Source of the DNA: Nocardiopsaceae bacterium
GTDB taxonomy: Bacteria > Actinomycetota > Actinomycetes > Streptosporangiales > Streptosporangiaceae
Assembly: GCA_031254715.1 (NCBI GenBank)
Contig: JAIRTY010000185.1
Coordinates: 1-5,001, forward strand
DNA: 5,001 nt
Direction of reading: 5' to 3'
This document shows positions 1-5,001 of the stretch, piece after piece (position 1 is the first letter of the stretch; each line of letters opens with the position of its first letter). The notes below the pieces were generated by a model. It did no database searches. It saw only the letters and a list, made by a program, of their open reading frames with translations, and was not told the origin of the DNA. The translations under genes were made by a program, and so were the position numbers.

Positions 1-886
1 CTACGGGATGACCGGATCGGTGGGCGACGCGGAGGACATCGTGCAAGACGCGTTCCTCGGCCTCACCCGGGCGCACCAGGCGGGGACCACGATCACCGAT
101 CAGAAGGCGTACCTGGCGACGGCGGTGACACGGCTGGGAATCAACTACCTGAAGTCGGCGCGGGTGCGGCGGGAGACGTACGTCGGAGATTGGCTGCCCG
201 AGCCGGTCGTCGTGCCCGCCGACAGCCCGGCCGAGCACGCCGAGCTGGCCGACTCGCTGTCCATGGCGTTCCTCGTGTTGCTGGAGGCGCTCTCGCCGGT
301 GGAGCGGGCGGTGTTCATGCTGCGCGAGGTGTTCGGGTACGGCTATCCGGATGTCGCGAGGATCACCGGCAAAACTGAGGTGAACTGCCGGCAGATCTTC
401 GCCCGCGCCAGGCAGCGCATCGCCGCCGGAGGGCGGGCGCCGGGCAGCGCGCCGCACCCGGCGCGGCAGGCGGAAAGCGGGGAGCTCGCCCGCAGGTTCT
501 TCGAGGCCGCCACGGGCGGCGACATGGACGCGCTGCTCGACATGCTCGCACCGGACGTGGTGCTCCACGGTGACGGCGGCGGCAAGGCGCAGACGATCGG
601 GAGGCCGCTAGCCGGCCGGGAACGGGTCACGCGGCTGTTCGCCGCCATGTTCCGCCGGGGCCGCCTGCTCGGCATCTCCCTGCGGCTGGCCTGGATCAAT
701 GGGCAGCCGGGCGGCGTGGCATACGACGCCCAAGGGCGGGTGGCCACCGTGTTCGGACTCGACGTCACCGACGGATTGATCCAGGCGATACACGCCGTGG
801 TCAATCCCGACAAGCTCCGTCATATCGGCCCGGTGTCTGATATCGCGCTGCGCGACACAGATCAACAGATGAGGGGAAACCGATGA
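1..886 (+). CDS. sigJ: ECF41-type RNA polymerase sigma factor (SigJ-like) with C-terminal SnoaL-like domain, 5'-partial
   Basis: This is an extracytoplasmic-function sigma factor that directs RNA polymerase to a small promoter set. The reading frame is open from base 2. Its first residues, YGMTGSVGDAEDIVQDAF, match the middle of sigma region 2 (usual form YRMLGSVADAEDVVQEAF), so the true start and about 25-30 residues lie left of the window; the ATG at base 8 is an internal Met. Counting that Met as 1, region 2 runs to about residue 55, WLPEP (62-66) marks the linker, and region 4 with its helix-turn-helix spans about 90-140 (LSPVERAVFMLREVFGYGY). A SnoaL/NTF2-like domain spans about 155-272. 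DGGGK (189-193) and NPDKL (266-270) are hallmarks of the ECF41 group, in which this tail modulates sigma activity in cis and no separate anti-sigma factor is needed. The stop overlaps the next start as ATGA, so the two genes are probably co-translated. The family call is firm; the target promoters cannot be read here. Confidence 0.93.
   Translation, partial: YGMTGSVGDAEDIVQDAFLGLTRAHQAGTTITDQKAYLATAVTRLGINYLKSARVRRETYVGDWLPEPVVVPADSPAEHAELADSLSMAFLVLLEALSPVERAVFMLREVFGYGYPDVARITGKTEVNCRQIFARARQRIAAGGRAPGSAPHPARQAESGELARRFFEAATGGDMDALLDMLAPDVVLHGDGGGKAQTIGRPLAGRERVTRLFAAMFRRGRLLGISLRLAWINGQPGGVAYDAQGRVATVFGLDVTDGLIQAIHAVVNPDKLRHIGPVSDIALRDTDQQMRGNR
872..877 (+). promoter_or_regulatory. Ribosome binding site of the SnoaL-like gene
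   Basis: AGGGGA lies 5 nt before the ATG at 883, inside the last codons of the sigma factor gene. It supports the ATG at 883 as the start and independent initiation, alongside coupling through the ATGA overlap. Confidence 0.7.
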
Positions 887-1356
887 AAGACCTTCAGGCC
901 ATCGCCGACCGGGTCGAGATCGAGGCACTGCGCGGCGAGTACAGCGACGCGGTGATGATGCGCGACTACGACCGCGTCGCGTCGCTGTTCACGCCGGACG
1001 GCGTACTGCGGATGCCGAACGTTCCCGTCAAGCTGGCGGGCCAAAAAGATATCCGCGCCTGGGGCGACCGGGTGCCGGAGTTTGTCGATTTCCTGCTGCA
1101 GACCACGCACCCGGGCATCATCCACTTGGATGGCGGCACCGCGTCCGGCCGTGCCTATATGCACGAGATCGGGCGCGGACGGGACGGCAGGTCGGAGATG
1201 CACCACGCCATCTACCACGACCGCTACCAGCGAACCGGCGATGGCTGGAAGTTCACCGAGCGCGTCTACGAGGTCCGGTACCACGACACCAGTCCGCTGA
1301 CGGGCTCGCCGCCTCACGCGGCAGGGGCGCCCGCTGGCCCGCCGCCCGGACCCTAG
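883..1356 (+). CDS. SnoaL-like (NTF2-fold) domain protein
   Basis: This 157-residue cytoplasmic protein resembles the SnoaL_4 type of NTF2-like alpha+beta barrel. The opening helix (IADRVEIEALRGEYSDAVMM, residues 7-26), the D-Y-D-R-V-x-S-L-F-T-P-D-G segment (28-40) and the late strands (YHDRYQRTGDGWKFTERVYE, 111-130, then VRYHDTSPL) follow the usual pattern of the family. Members include small-molecule dehydratases, isomerases and cyclases, and many binding proteins of unknown role; the sequence does not show which ligand is used. The last 15 or so residues are rich in Pro, Ala and Gly and are probably disordered. The start is fixed by AGGGGA 5 nt upstream and by the ATGA overlap with the sigma factor stop. 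Its position suggests it is made together with the sigma factor and may be its regulatory target or ligand-handling partner; that is inference. ECF41 genes more commonly neighbour a carboxymuconolactone decarboxylase, oxidoreductase or epimerase gene. Confidence 0.87.
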   Translation: MKDLQAIADRVEIEALRGEYSDAVMMRDYDRVASLFTPDGVLRMPNVPVKLAGQKDIRAWGDRVPEFVDFLLQTTHPGIIHLDGGTASGRAYMHEIGRGRDGRSEMHHAIYHDRYQRTGDGWKFTERVYEVRYHDTSPLTGSPPHAAGAPAGPPPGP

Positions 1357-1374
1357 TCCAGGTCCAGGTCTAGG
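1352..1374. terminator. Possible bidirectional hairpin between convergent genes
   Basis: CCTAG (1352-1356) and CTAGG (1370-1374) form a perfect 5-bp stem. Further inner pairs (CC with GG, GG with CC) close it as an imperfect hairpin. The TAG stop of the SnoaL-like gene and the stop of the opposing HAD gene lie within opposite arms. There is no T-tract on either side, so this is at best a weak, factor-independent-looking terminator in a GC-rich genome. Confidence 0.25.
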
Positions 1375-2068
1375 CCCAGGACGAGGCCGAGTGCTGCGAC
1401 GTCCACCGGCCGGCCGTATCCCGCTCGGGCGGCGGCGGGCCGGGCGGCGCCGTGATCTGGTACCGGGTATCAGGTGGGTCAGTCAGCAGCGGCCCGGCCC
1501 CGGCCCGCCTGCCGCGGCGGGCCATGCTCTCGGTGGCCGCCGCCACGGCCGCCTCGCGTACGTCCTTGACCCCCAGCCGCAGCATGGCCGCGAGCATCAG
1601 GTCCGGCCACGGGGCGCCGCGATGCACGTCCTCGGGGCAGAGTGCCAGGTCGACCAGCCGCCACCAGCCGAGGGCGTCCAGCATCTGGCCCAGCAGGCGG
1701 CGGGACAGGCAGGAGACCACGCACAGCCGGATGCCCGCGTCCCGGATGCAGCCGATCGCTTCCTCCGCGCCCGAGGCCGGGACGCCCCCGGCGCGTTCCC
1801 GCCAGGGCCGCAAGGTCCGCTCGGCCGCCGGCGCGGCCGCCTCAGCCTGTCCCGGCGCGTCAGGGAACAGCGCGCGGAAAGCCTCCACCGGAGGCTGCCC
1901 CCGTGCCTGGTGAACGCGCACCATGCTGCGCGTGTAGGCGGCGGTGCCGGGGACGATGCCCTGGGTGGCGCACGCCTCGGCGTACGCCCGCTCCATCAGG
2001 CCATCGTCGGCGGCCAGGGTCCCGATCAGCTCGCAGCAGACGAGCGAGGCTGCGATCGGCCTGCTCAT
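1370..2068 (-). CDS. HAD-superfamily phosphonatase-like protein with altered catalytic motifs, probable pseudoenzyme
   Basis: The 232-residue protein follows the phosphonatase-like HAD hydrolase pattern: an N-terminal LVCCELIGTLAADDGLMERA, a cap-region VEAFRALFPDAPGQAEAA, a helix LLGQMLDALGWWRLVDLALC, and WPDLMLAAMLRLGVKDVREA. Active relatives are phosphatase or phosphonate hydrolases that use an Asp nucleophile. Here the nucleophile position is Glu13 (CELIGT instead of D-x-A-G-T), motif II has Ser119 where Thr is usual, the basic residue before the P-x-P-D segment is Ala152, and motif IV reads AATESM (177-182) instead of GDTxSD, losing both acidic residues. I therefore infer loss of Mg-dependent phosphatase chemistry. 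After residue 193 the tail is Pro-rich and does not resemble the family. The ATG at 2068 is supported by GGGGG 7 nt upstream (2076-2080). The gene lies 74 nt downstream of the DLW-39 gene and converges on the SnoaL-like gene. It could be a binding or regulatory protein, or an early-stage decaying gene. Confidence 0.8.
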   Translation of the reverse strand: MSRPIAASLVCCELIGTLAADDGLMERAYAEACATQGIVPGTAAYTRSMVRVHQARGQPPVEAFRALFPDAPGQAEAAAPAAERTLRPWRERAGGVPASGAEEAIGCIRDAGIRLCVVSCLSRRLLGQMLDALGWWRLVDLALCPEDVHRGAPWPDLMLAAMLRLGVKDVREAAVAAATESMARRGRRAGAGPLLTDPPDTRYQITAPPGPPPPERDTAGRWTSQHSASSWA

Positions 2069-2142
2069 CTGCTCACCCCCGTCTGCCTCAGCGCTGGAGG
2101 GCGACCCCTCGGAACATCCCGCTTACGGAGCATGCCCCGGCG

Positions 2143-2262
2143 TCAATCGTCGCTGGTGGTGGCTTCCGTCCACAGGTCAAGCTCGGCCCGGTCGGCCTGG
2201 ACCTTCCGCCAGACGGCGAAAATCCCGAGCCCGGCCAGCGCGAGCAGGAGGAGCTTCTTCAC
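2143..2262 (-). CDS. DLW-39 family microprotein
   Basis: This very small gene encodes 39 residues from a GTG start: VKKLLLLALAGLGIFAVW, then a short polar stretch containing QADRAELDLW, ending in TEATTSDD. It matches the actinobacterial DLW-39 family, named for the conserved Asp-Leu-Trp motif (residues 29-31 here) and the usual length of 39, so it appears complete. Two Lys residues followed by a hydrophobic stretch of about 15 residues (4-18) suggest a single N-terminal membrane segment or uncleaved signal anchor, with the acidic tail outside. That topology is inference, and the family has no established function. GAAGGGG 8 nt upstream fixes the GTG start; no better start is in frame. The gene sits between the ABC-F gene (92 nt upstream) and the HAD gene (74 nt downstream), all in one direction. 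Confidence 0.88.
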   Translation of the reverse strand: MKKLLLLALAGLGIFAVWRKVQADRAELDLWTEATTSDD

Positions 2263-2270
2263 GATGCGAA

Positions 2271-2277
2271 CCCCTTC
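2271..2277 (-). promoter_or_regulatory. Ribosome binding site of the DLW-39 gene
   Basis: On the minus strand GAAGGGG lies 8 nt before the GTG at 2262. It is the strongest Shine-Dalgarno match in this gap and decides the GTG start. A nearer upstream GTG is in another frame and reaches a stop after six codons. Confidence 0.75.
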
Positions 2278-2294
2278 ACGTTGGCGGCGCGGAT

Positions 2295-2319
2295 CCTGGC
2301 CCGGGGGCTGGGTGCCAGG
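2295..2319. repeat. Inverted repeat in the gap between the ABC-F and DLW-39 genes
   Basis: CCTGGC (2295-2300) and GCCAGG (2314-2319) are perfect inverted arms around a 13-nt G/C-rich loop. The structure sits 36 nt past the ABC-F stop and upstream of the DLW-39 start. It could be a weak terminator or a folded leader. No T-tract follows on the minus strand, so its role is uncertain and a 6-bp arm could arise by chance. Confidence 0.25.
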
Positions 2320-2354
2320 TTCCTTGAGCTAATGCAGGGTATCAAGCTAGCCCG

Positions 2355-4079
2355 TCAGCGGGGCCTGGCGACGCGAGTCTCGTCCCACACCGGAACATCG
2401 GATTCGTAGGCGTCACCCGCCGACCCGAACACAACGAACCGGTCGAACGACCGCGCGAACCACCGGTCGTGCGTCACCGCCACCACCGTCCCTGCGAACG
2501 ATTCCAGCCCCTGCTGGAGGGCTTCCGCGCTGGCCAGGTCAAGGTTGTCGGTGGGCTCGTCGAGCAGCAGCAGGGTCGCGCCTGACAGCTCGAGCAGCAG
2601 GATCTGCAGCCGCGCCTGCTGGCCGCCCGACAGCGTGCCGAATGGCTGCCGCGCGCAGTGCTGCAATTCGTACCGCGCCAGCGCCGCCATGGCCTCATTG
2701 GGCAGCATGGCGTGCTCGGTCATGAGGATCTCGGCCGGTTCCCGGCCAGCCAGGTCCGGCCGGACGTGGGTCTGCGCGAACAGCCCGGGCACCACCCGCG
2801 CCCCCAGCCGGGCCGTCCCGGTGTGCGCTACCTCATCCCCGCCGAGCAGCCGCAGGAAGAACGACTTGCCCGACCCGTTCGAGCCGAGCACGGCCACCCG
2901 CTCGTCGTACCAGATCTCCAGGTCAAACGGGTTCATCAGCCCGGTCAGCTCCAGCTGCTCGCAGATCACCGCCCGTTTCCCTGTCCGCCCGCCGCGCAGC
3001 CGCATCCGGACGCTGCGCTCCCGCGGCGCCAGTTCCGGCGGCCCGGCCTCCTCGAACTTGCGCAGCCTCGTCACGGCTGCCTGCAGCCGTGAGGCCATGT
3101 CAGAGTTGTAGGAGGCCTTCTGCCGGAGCATCCGGACCAGCCGCTTCAGCTTCTCGTGCTCCTCGTCCCAGCGGCGGCGCAGCTCGTCCAGCCGGTCGAT
3201 GCGGTCCCGGCGGGCCTGCGCGTAGCTGGCGAACCCGTCGCCGTGCACCCAGACGCTGCCGTCCTCGACCGTGATGATCCGCTGCGCGCAGTTTGCCAGC
3301 AGTTCCCGGTCGTGGCTGACCAGCAGCACGGTCTTGGGCGTGGCCGCCAGCTGCTCCTCCAGCCACTGCTTGCCCGGCACATCCAGGTAGTTGTCGGGCT
3401 CGTCCAGCAGCAGCACCTCGGCCGGCCCCCGCAGCAGCAGTTCCAGCACCAGCCGTTTCTGCTCGCCCCCGGACAGCGTGCCCACCTCGCGCCACCGGAA
3501 CCGGTCGTACCCGGCCCCGAGCGCCGCCAGGCAGCACGCGTCCCACAGCACCTCCGCCTGGTAGCCGCCTGCATCTCCCCATTCCGCCAGCGCCGCCGCG
3601 TACCGCAGCTGCGCCGGCTCGTCATCGGTTTCCATCATCACCAGCTCGGCCGCGTCCAGCCGCGCCGCCGCCTCCCGCACCCGCGGCGCGGAGACGGAAA
3701 GCAGCAGATCCCGAACGGGCGAGTCACCCCGCAGGCCGGCCGCACCCGTGTCGCCCGTCCCCCGCAACCCCCCGATGCTCTGCTCGCCCGGGGGGACGAC
3801 CCCCCGCAACCCCCCGATGCTCTGCTCGCCCGGGGGGACGACCCCCCGGAGCCCCCCGATGAATTGCCTCATCACGCCCAGCCCGCCGGAGACGGTGACG
3901 GTGCCGGACTGGGCAGGAAGGTCACCGGCCAGCATCCGCAGCAGCGTGGTCTTACCAGCACCGTTCGGGCCGACCAGGGCCGCCGTCGTGCCCTCGCCCA
4001 CCCGGAACGAGGCGTCGTCGAGCAGCACCCGGCCGTTAGGCAGGGCGAAGCTCACATGCGCCACCTCGGCGTGTCCCAC
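2355..4079 (-). CDS. ABC-F family ATPase with two nucleotide-binding domains and an in-frame repeat insert
   Basis: A soluble 574-residue protein with two ATP-binding cassettes and no membrane segments, as in ABC-F proteins, which act on the ribosome in translation or in antibiotic protection. Domain 1 has Walker A GPNGAGKT (37-44), Q-loop Gln72, signature LSGGEQ (202-207), Walker B LLLDEPDNYLD (223-233) and switch His256. A charged helical linker (about 297-345, with RRWDEEHEKLKRLVRMLRQK) precedes domain 2, which has Walker A GSNGSGKS (399-406), signature LSGGQQ (483-488), Walker B LLLLDEPTDNLD (503-514) and His537. All catalytic residues are present, so it should be active. The frame is open far upstream, but homology begins at the GTG at 4079, with AGGGGG 5 nt before it; the upstream part overlaps the VWA gene in another frame. 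The odd feature is a tandem-repeat insert after the Q-loop (about residues 74-118), where relatives have a short loop. The substrate or antibiotic, if any, cannot be inferred. Confidence 0.93.
   Translation of the reverse strand: MGHAEVAHVSFALPNGRVLLDDASFRVGEGTTAALVGPNGAGKTTLLRMLAGDLPAQSGTVTVSGGLGVMRQFIGGLRGVVPPGEQSIGGLRGVVPPGEQSIGGLRGTGDTGAAGLRGDSPVRDLLLSVSAPRVREAAARLDAAELVMMETDDEPAQLRYAAALAEWGDAGGYQAEVLWDACCLAALGAGYDRFRWREVGTLSGGEQKRLVLELLLRGPAEVLLLDEPDNYLDVPGKQWLEEQLAATPKTVLLVSHDRELLANCAQRIITVEDGSVWVHGDGFASYAQARRDRIDRLDELRRRWDEEHEKLKRLVRMLRQKASYNSDMASRLQAAVTRLRKFEEAGPPELAPRERSVRMRLRGGRTGKRAVICEQLELTGLMNPFDLEIWYDERVAVLGSNGSGKSFFLRLLGGDEVAHTGTARLGARVVPGLFAQTHVRPDLAGREPAEILMTEHAMLPNEAMAALARYELQHCARQPFGTLSGGQQARLQILLLELSGATLLLLDEPTDNLDLASAEALQQGLESFAGTVVAVTHDRWFARSFDRFVVFGSAGDAYESDVPVWDETRVARPR
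3759..3861. repeat. 42-bp tandem repeat, two perfect copies plus a partial third, inside the ABC-F gene
   Basis: Copy one (3759-3800) and copy two (3801-3842) are identical at all 42 positions. A degenerate 19-nt partial copy follows at 3843-3861 with two mismatches. On the coding (minus) strand each full unit encodes the 14 residues VVPPGEQSIGGLRG, giving residues 80-93 and 94-107 of the ABC-F protein; the partial copy encodes FIGGLRG just before them. A looser GLRG recurs near residues 115-118. Each full unit contains a perfect hairpin, CGGGGGG-ACGA-CCCCCCG on the plus strand (3789-3806 and 3831-3848), whose right arm reaches into the neighbouring copy. The unit is a multiple of three, so copy-number changes keep the frame. 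Confidence 0.95.
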
Positions 4080-4084
4080 GCCAG

Positions 4085-4090
4085 CCCCCT
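4085..4090 (-). promoter_or_regulatory. Ribosome binding site of the ABC-F gene
   Basis: On the minus strand AGGGGG lies 5 nt before the GTG at 4079. It agrees with the point where ABC-F similarity begins (VGHAEVAHVSF) and rules out the far-upstream starts that the open frame would allow. Confidence 0.75.
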
Positions 4091-4183
4091 GCCCGCAGCT
4101 CCCGCTTTCCCGCGACAGTAGCCGGGAGGGCGCCGGTCGGGGCAACCCGATTTCCGCCGGCCGACCCTGCGACCGGGGCGGGG

Positions 4184-5001
4184 CTAGGTGCGGGTGCGGA
4201 CGGCGTCGCGGCTGGCGGGCCGGCGGTGGCCGGGCTTGGCCAGGGCGGCGGCCAGCTCGTCCAGCGCGTGCACGGTGTGCCCGCTGACCACGATGTCGCA
4301 GTAGGGCCAGGCGGCTGCCATCCCCCCGGCCAGCGGCCGGTACTGCTCGCTGGCGGTGCGCGGGTTCACCCAGACGATCCGGTGCGCGACCCGGGACAGC
4401 CGTTCCATCTCGCGGCGCAGGACGGCCGGGTCGCCGGTGTCCCAGCCGTCGGAAATGATCACCACGACCGCGCCCCTGGCCATGCCACGGCGGCCGTACT
4501 TGTCGTTGAACTCCCGCAGCGACTCGCCGATCCGGGTCCCGCCGGACCAGTCCGGCGCCGTGTCGCCTGCCCGCTGCAGCGCCAGCAGCGGCCGGGTGTG
4601 CGCGAGCGTCCCGGTGAGCCGGGTCAGCCGGGTGGCGAACGTGAACACCTCGGCCTCGGCGCCCCCGGCGGCGCAGTACAGGAGCTGGAGCATGGCCCGC
4701 GCATACGGCTCCATGGACCCGGAGATGTCGCACAGCACCACCAGCCGGCGCGGCTCCAGCGTGGGCGCCCGGCGGGCCAGCCGCACCGGGTGCCCGCCGG
4801 TCCGGCGGGCCTGCCGGAGCGTGGTCCGCAGGTCGGTGCGCCGCCCGCGGCGGGTGCTGCGCTGCCGCCGCGACCGGCGGTGCGGCACCGACAGCGTGAG
4901 CTTGCGCATCAGCCCCGCCAGCAATAGCAGCTCGGCCGGGGTGAGCTCGCCGAAGTCCCGGCCCGCCAGCCGTTCCGCCGCGCTGGCCAGCATCGGCCGG
5001 G
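4184..5001 (-). CDS. CoxE-like von Willebrand factor A domain protein, 5'-partial
   Basis: The C-terminal 270 or so residues of a VWA protein of the CoxE type. Counting the first in-frame Met of the window (at 4993) as 1, a basic Arg-rich stretch (38-75) precedes the VWA domain. The metal-ion-dependent adhesion site is complete: DISGSM (89-94), Thr153 in GGTRIG, and Asp182 in ISDGWD. The family pattern around it, LVVLCDISGSMEPYARAML, is clear. The frame stays open to the window edge, and KDFxELTPEE-like residues (GRDFGELTPAE, 11-21) normally lie well inside the protein, so the Met at 4993 is probably internal. CoxE proteins usually work with a MoxR-type AAA+ ATPase as metal-cofactor insertion or maturation factors, as in carbon monoxide dehydrogenase maturation; that partner would be off the right edge. 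The ABC-F gene follows 104 nt downstream, an unusual neighbour. The target enzyme is unknown. Confidence 0.9.
   Translation of the reverse strand, partial: RPMLASAAERLAGRDFGELTPAELLLLAGLMRKLTLSVPHRRSRRQRSTRRGRRTDLRTTLRQARRTGGHPVRLARRAPTLEPRRLVVLCDISGSMEPYARAMLQLLYCAAGGAEAEVFTFATRLTRLTGTLAHTRPLLALQRAGDTAPDWSGGTRIGESLREFNDKYGRRGMARGAVVVIISDGWDTGDPAVLRREMERLSRVAHRIVWVNPRTASEQYRPLAGGMAAAWPYCDIVVSGHTVHALDELAAALAKPGHRRPASRDAVRTRT

Noticed and set aside
343..813. Open frame of 156 codons on the minus strand within the sigma factor gene
   Set aside because: The sigma factor frame contains all family motifs across this stretch; the reverse frame has no recognisable content.
2069..2142. Gap between the DLW-39 and HAD genes searched for a terminator or small gene
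   Set aside because: Only imperfect pairings (near 2110-2132) and the HAD ribosome binding site are visible; no supported small frame or strong hairpin.
1391..2332. Open frame of 313 codons on the plus strand, antisense to the HAD and DLW-39 genes
   Set aside because: Low-complexity Arg/Pro/Gly-rich translation with no domain; explained as a shadow of the minus-strand genes.
2331..2354. Possible promoter for the DLW-39 gene (TACCCT as a -10 and TTGATA as a -35 on the minus strand)
   Set aside because: The two hexamers overlap and neither has a convincing partner at 16-18 nt spacing, so no promoter can be called.
3759..3861. Possible CRISPR-like repeats
   Set aside because: The copies are directly abutting with no spacers, lie in frame inside a coding gene, and no cas gene is present.
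3156..4121. Open frame of 321 codons on the plus strand, antisense to the ABC-F gene
   Set aside because: It is the mirror of a well-supported gene in high-G+C DNA, with composition full of Pro, Arg and Gln and no recognisable domain.
4137..4150. Small hairpin TCGGG-GCAA-CCCGA between the VWA and ABC-F genes
   Set aside because: A 5-bp stem without a T-tract is expected by chance in G/C-rich sequence; not enough to call a terminator.
4080..4733. Upstream extension of the ABC-F reading frame to an ATG at 4733, giving 792 residues
   Set aside because: The added part is Arg/Pro/Ala-rich without family similarity, overlaps the clearly coding VWA gene in another frame, and ABC-F similarity with a ribosome binding site begins at the GTG at 4079.

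Overview
The window is about 70% G+C. Its coding frames end mostly in G or C, two of its genes start with GTG, and every gene family I recognise is typical of high-G+C Actinobacteria. A SigJ/ECF41 sigma factor, a DLW-39 microprotein and an actinobacterial-style ABC-F ATPase all point to a chromosomal segment of an actinomycete. I cannot name the genus. I see no tRNA, rRNA, CRISPR array, transposase or phage gene.

Layout. On the + strand, a sigma factor gene cut by the left edge (1-886) overlaps by ATGA a small SnoaL-like protein gene (883-1356). The two form a translationally coupled pair. On the - strand, reading from the right edge leftwards, four genes lie head to tail: a CoxE-type von Willebrand factor A protein cut by the right edge (4184-5001), an ABC-F ATPase (2355-4079), a 39-residue DLW-39 protein (2143-2262) and a HAD-fold protein of the phosphonatase-like group (1370-2068). 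The gaps between them are 104, 92 and 74 nt. The two gene sets converge, with only 13 nt between the stop codons at 1356 and 1370. No gene-free stretch reaches 300 bases; the longest is the 104 nt gap at 4080-4183.

How the genes may work together. The sigma factor carries its own SnoaL-like C-terminal domain, which in ECF41 proteins modulates sigma activity in cis. Its partner gene encodes a second, free-standing SnoaL-like protein, so the pair looks like a small self-contained regulatory unit. The - strand genes share direction, but their gaps are large enough for separate promoters, and I see no common pathway for them.

Three points stand out. The ABC-F gene carries two identical 42-bp tandem repeats plus a partial third, inserted in frame directly after the Q-loop of its first ATPase domain; each full repeat contains a strong G/C hairpin. 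The HAD protein keeps its fold signature but appears to have lost the expected catalytic residue in three of its four catalytic motifs, with a conservative change in the fourth, and its C-terminus may be frameshifted. The DLW-39 gene is a conserved microprotein gene that is easily missed. I did not find convincing evidence of a wholly new multi-gene system.
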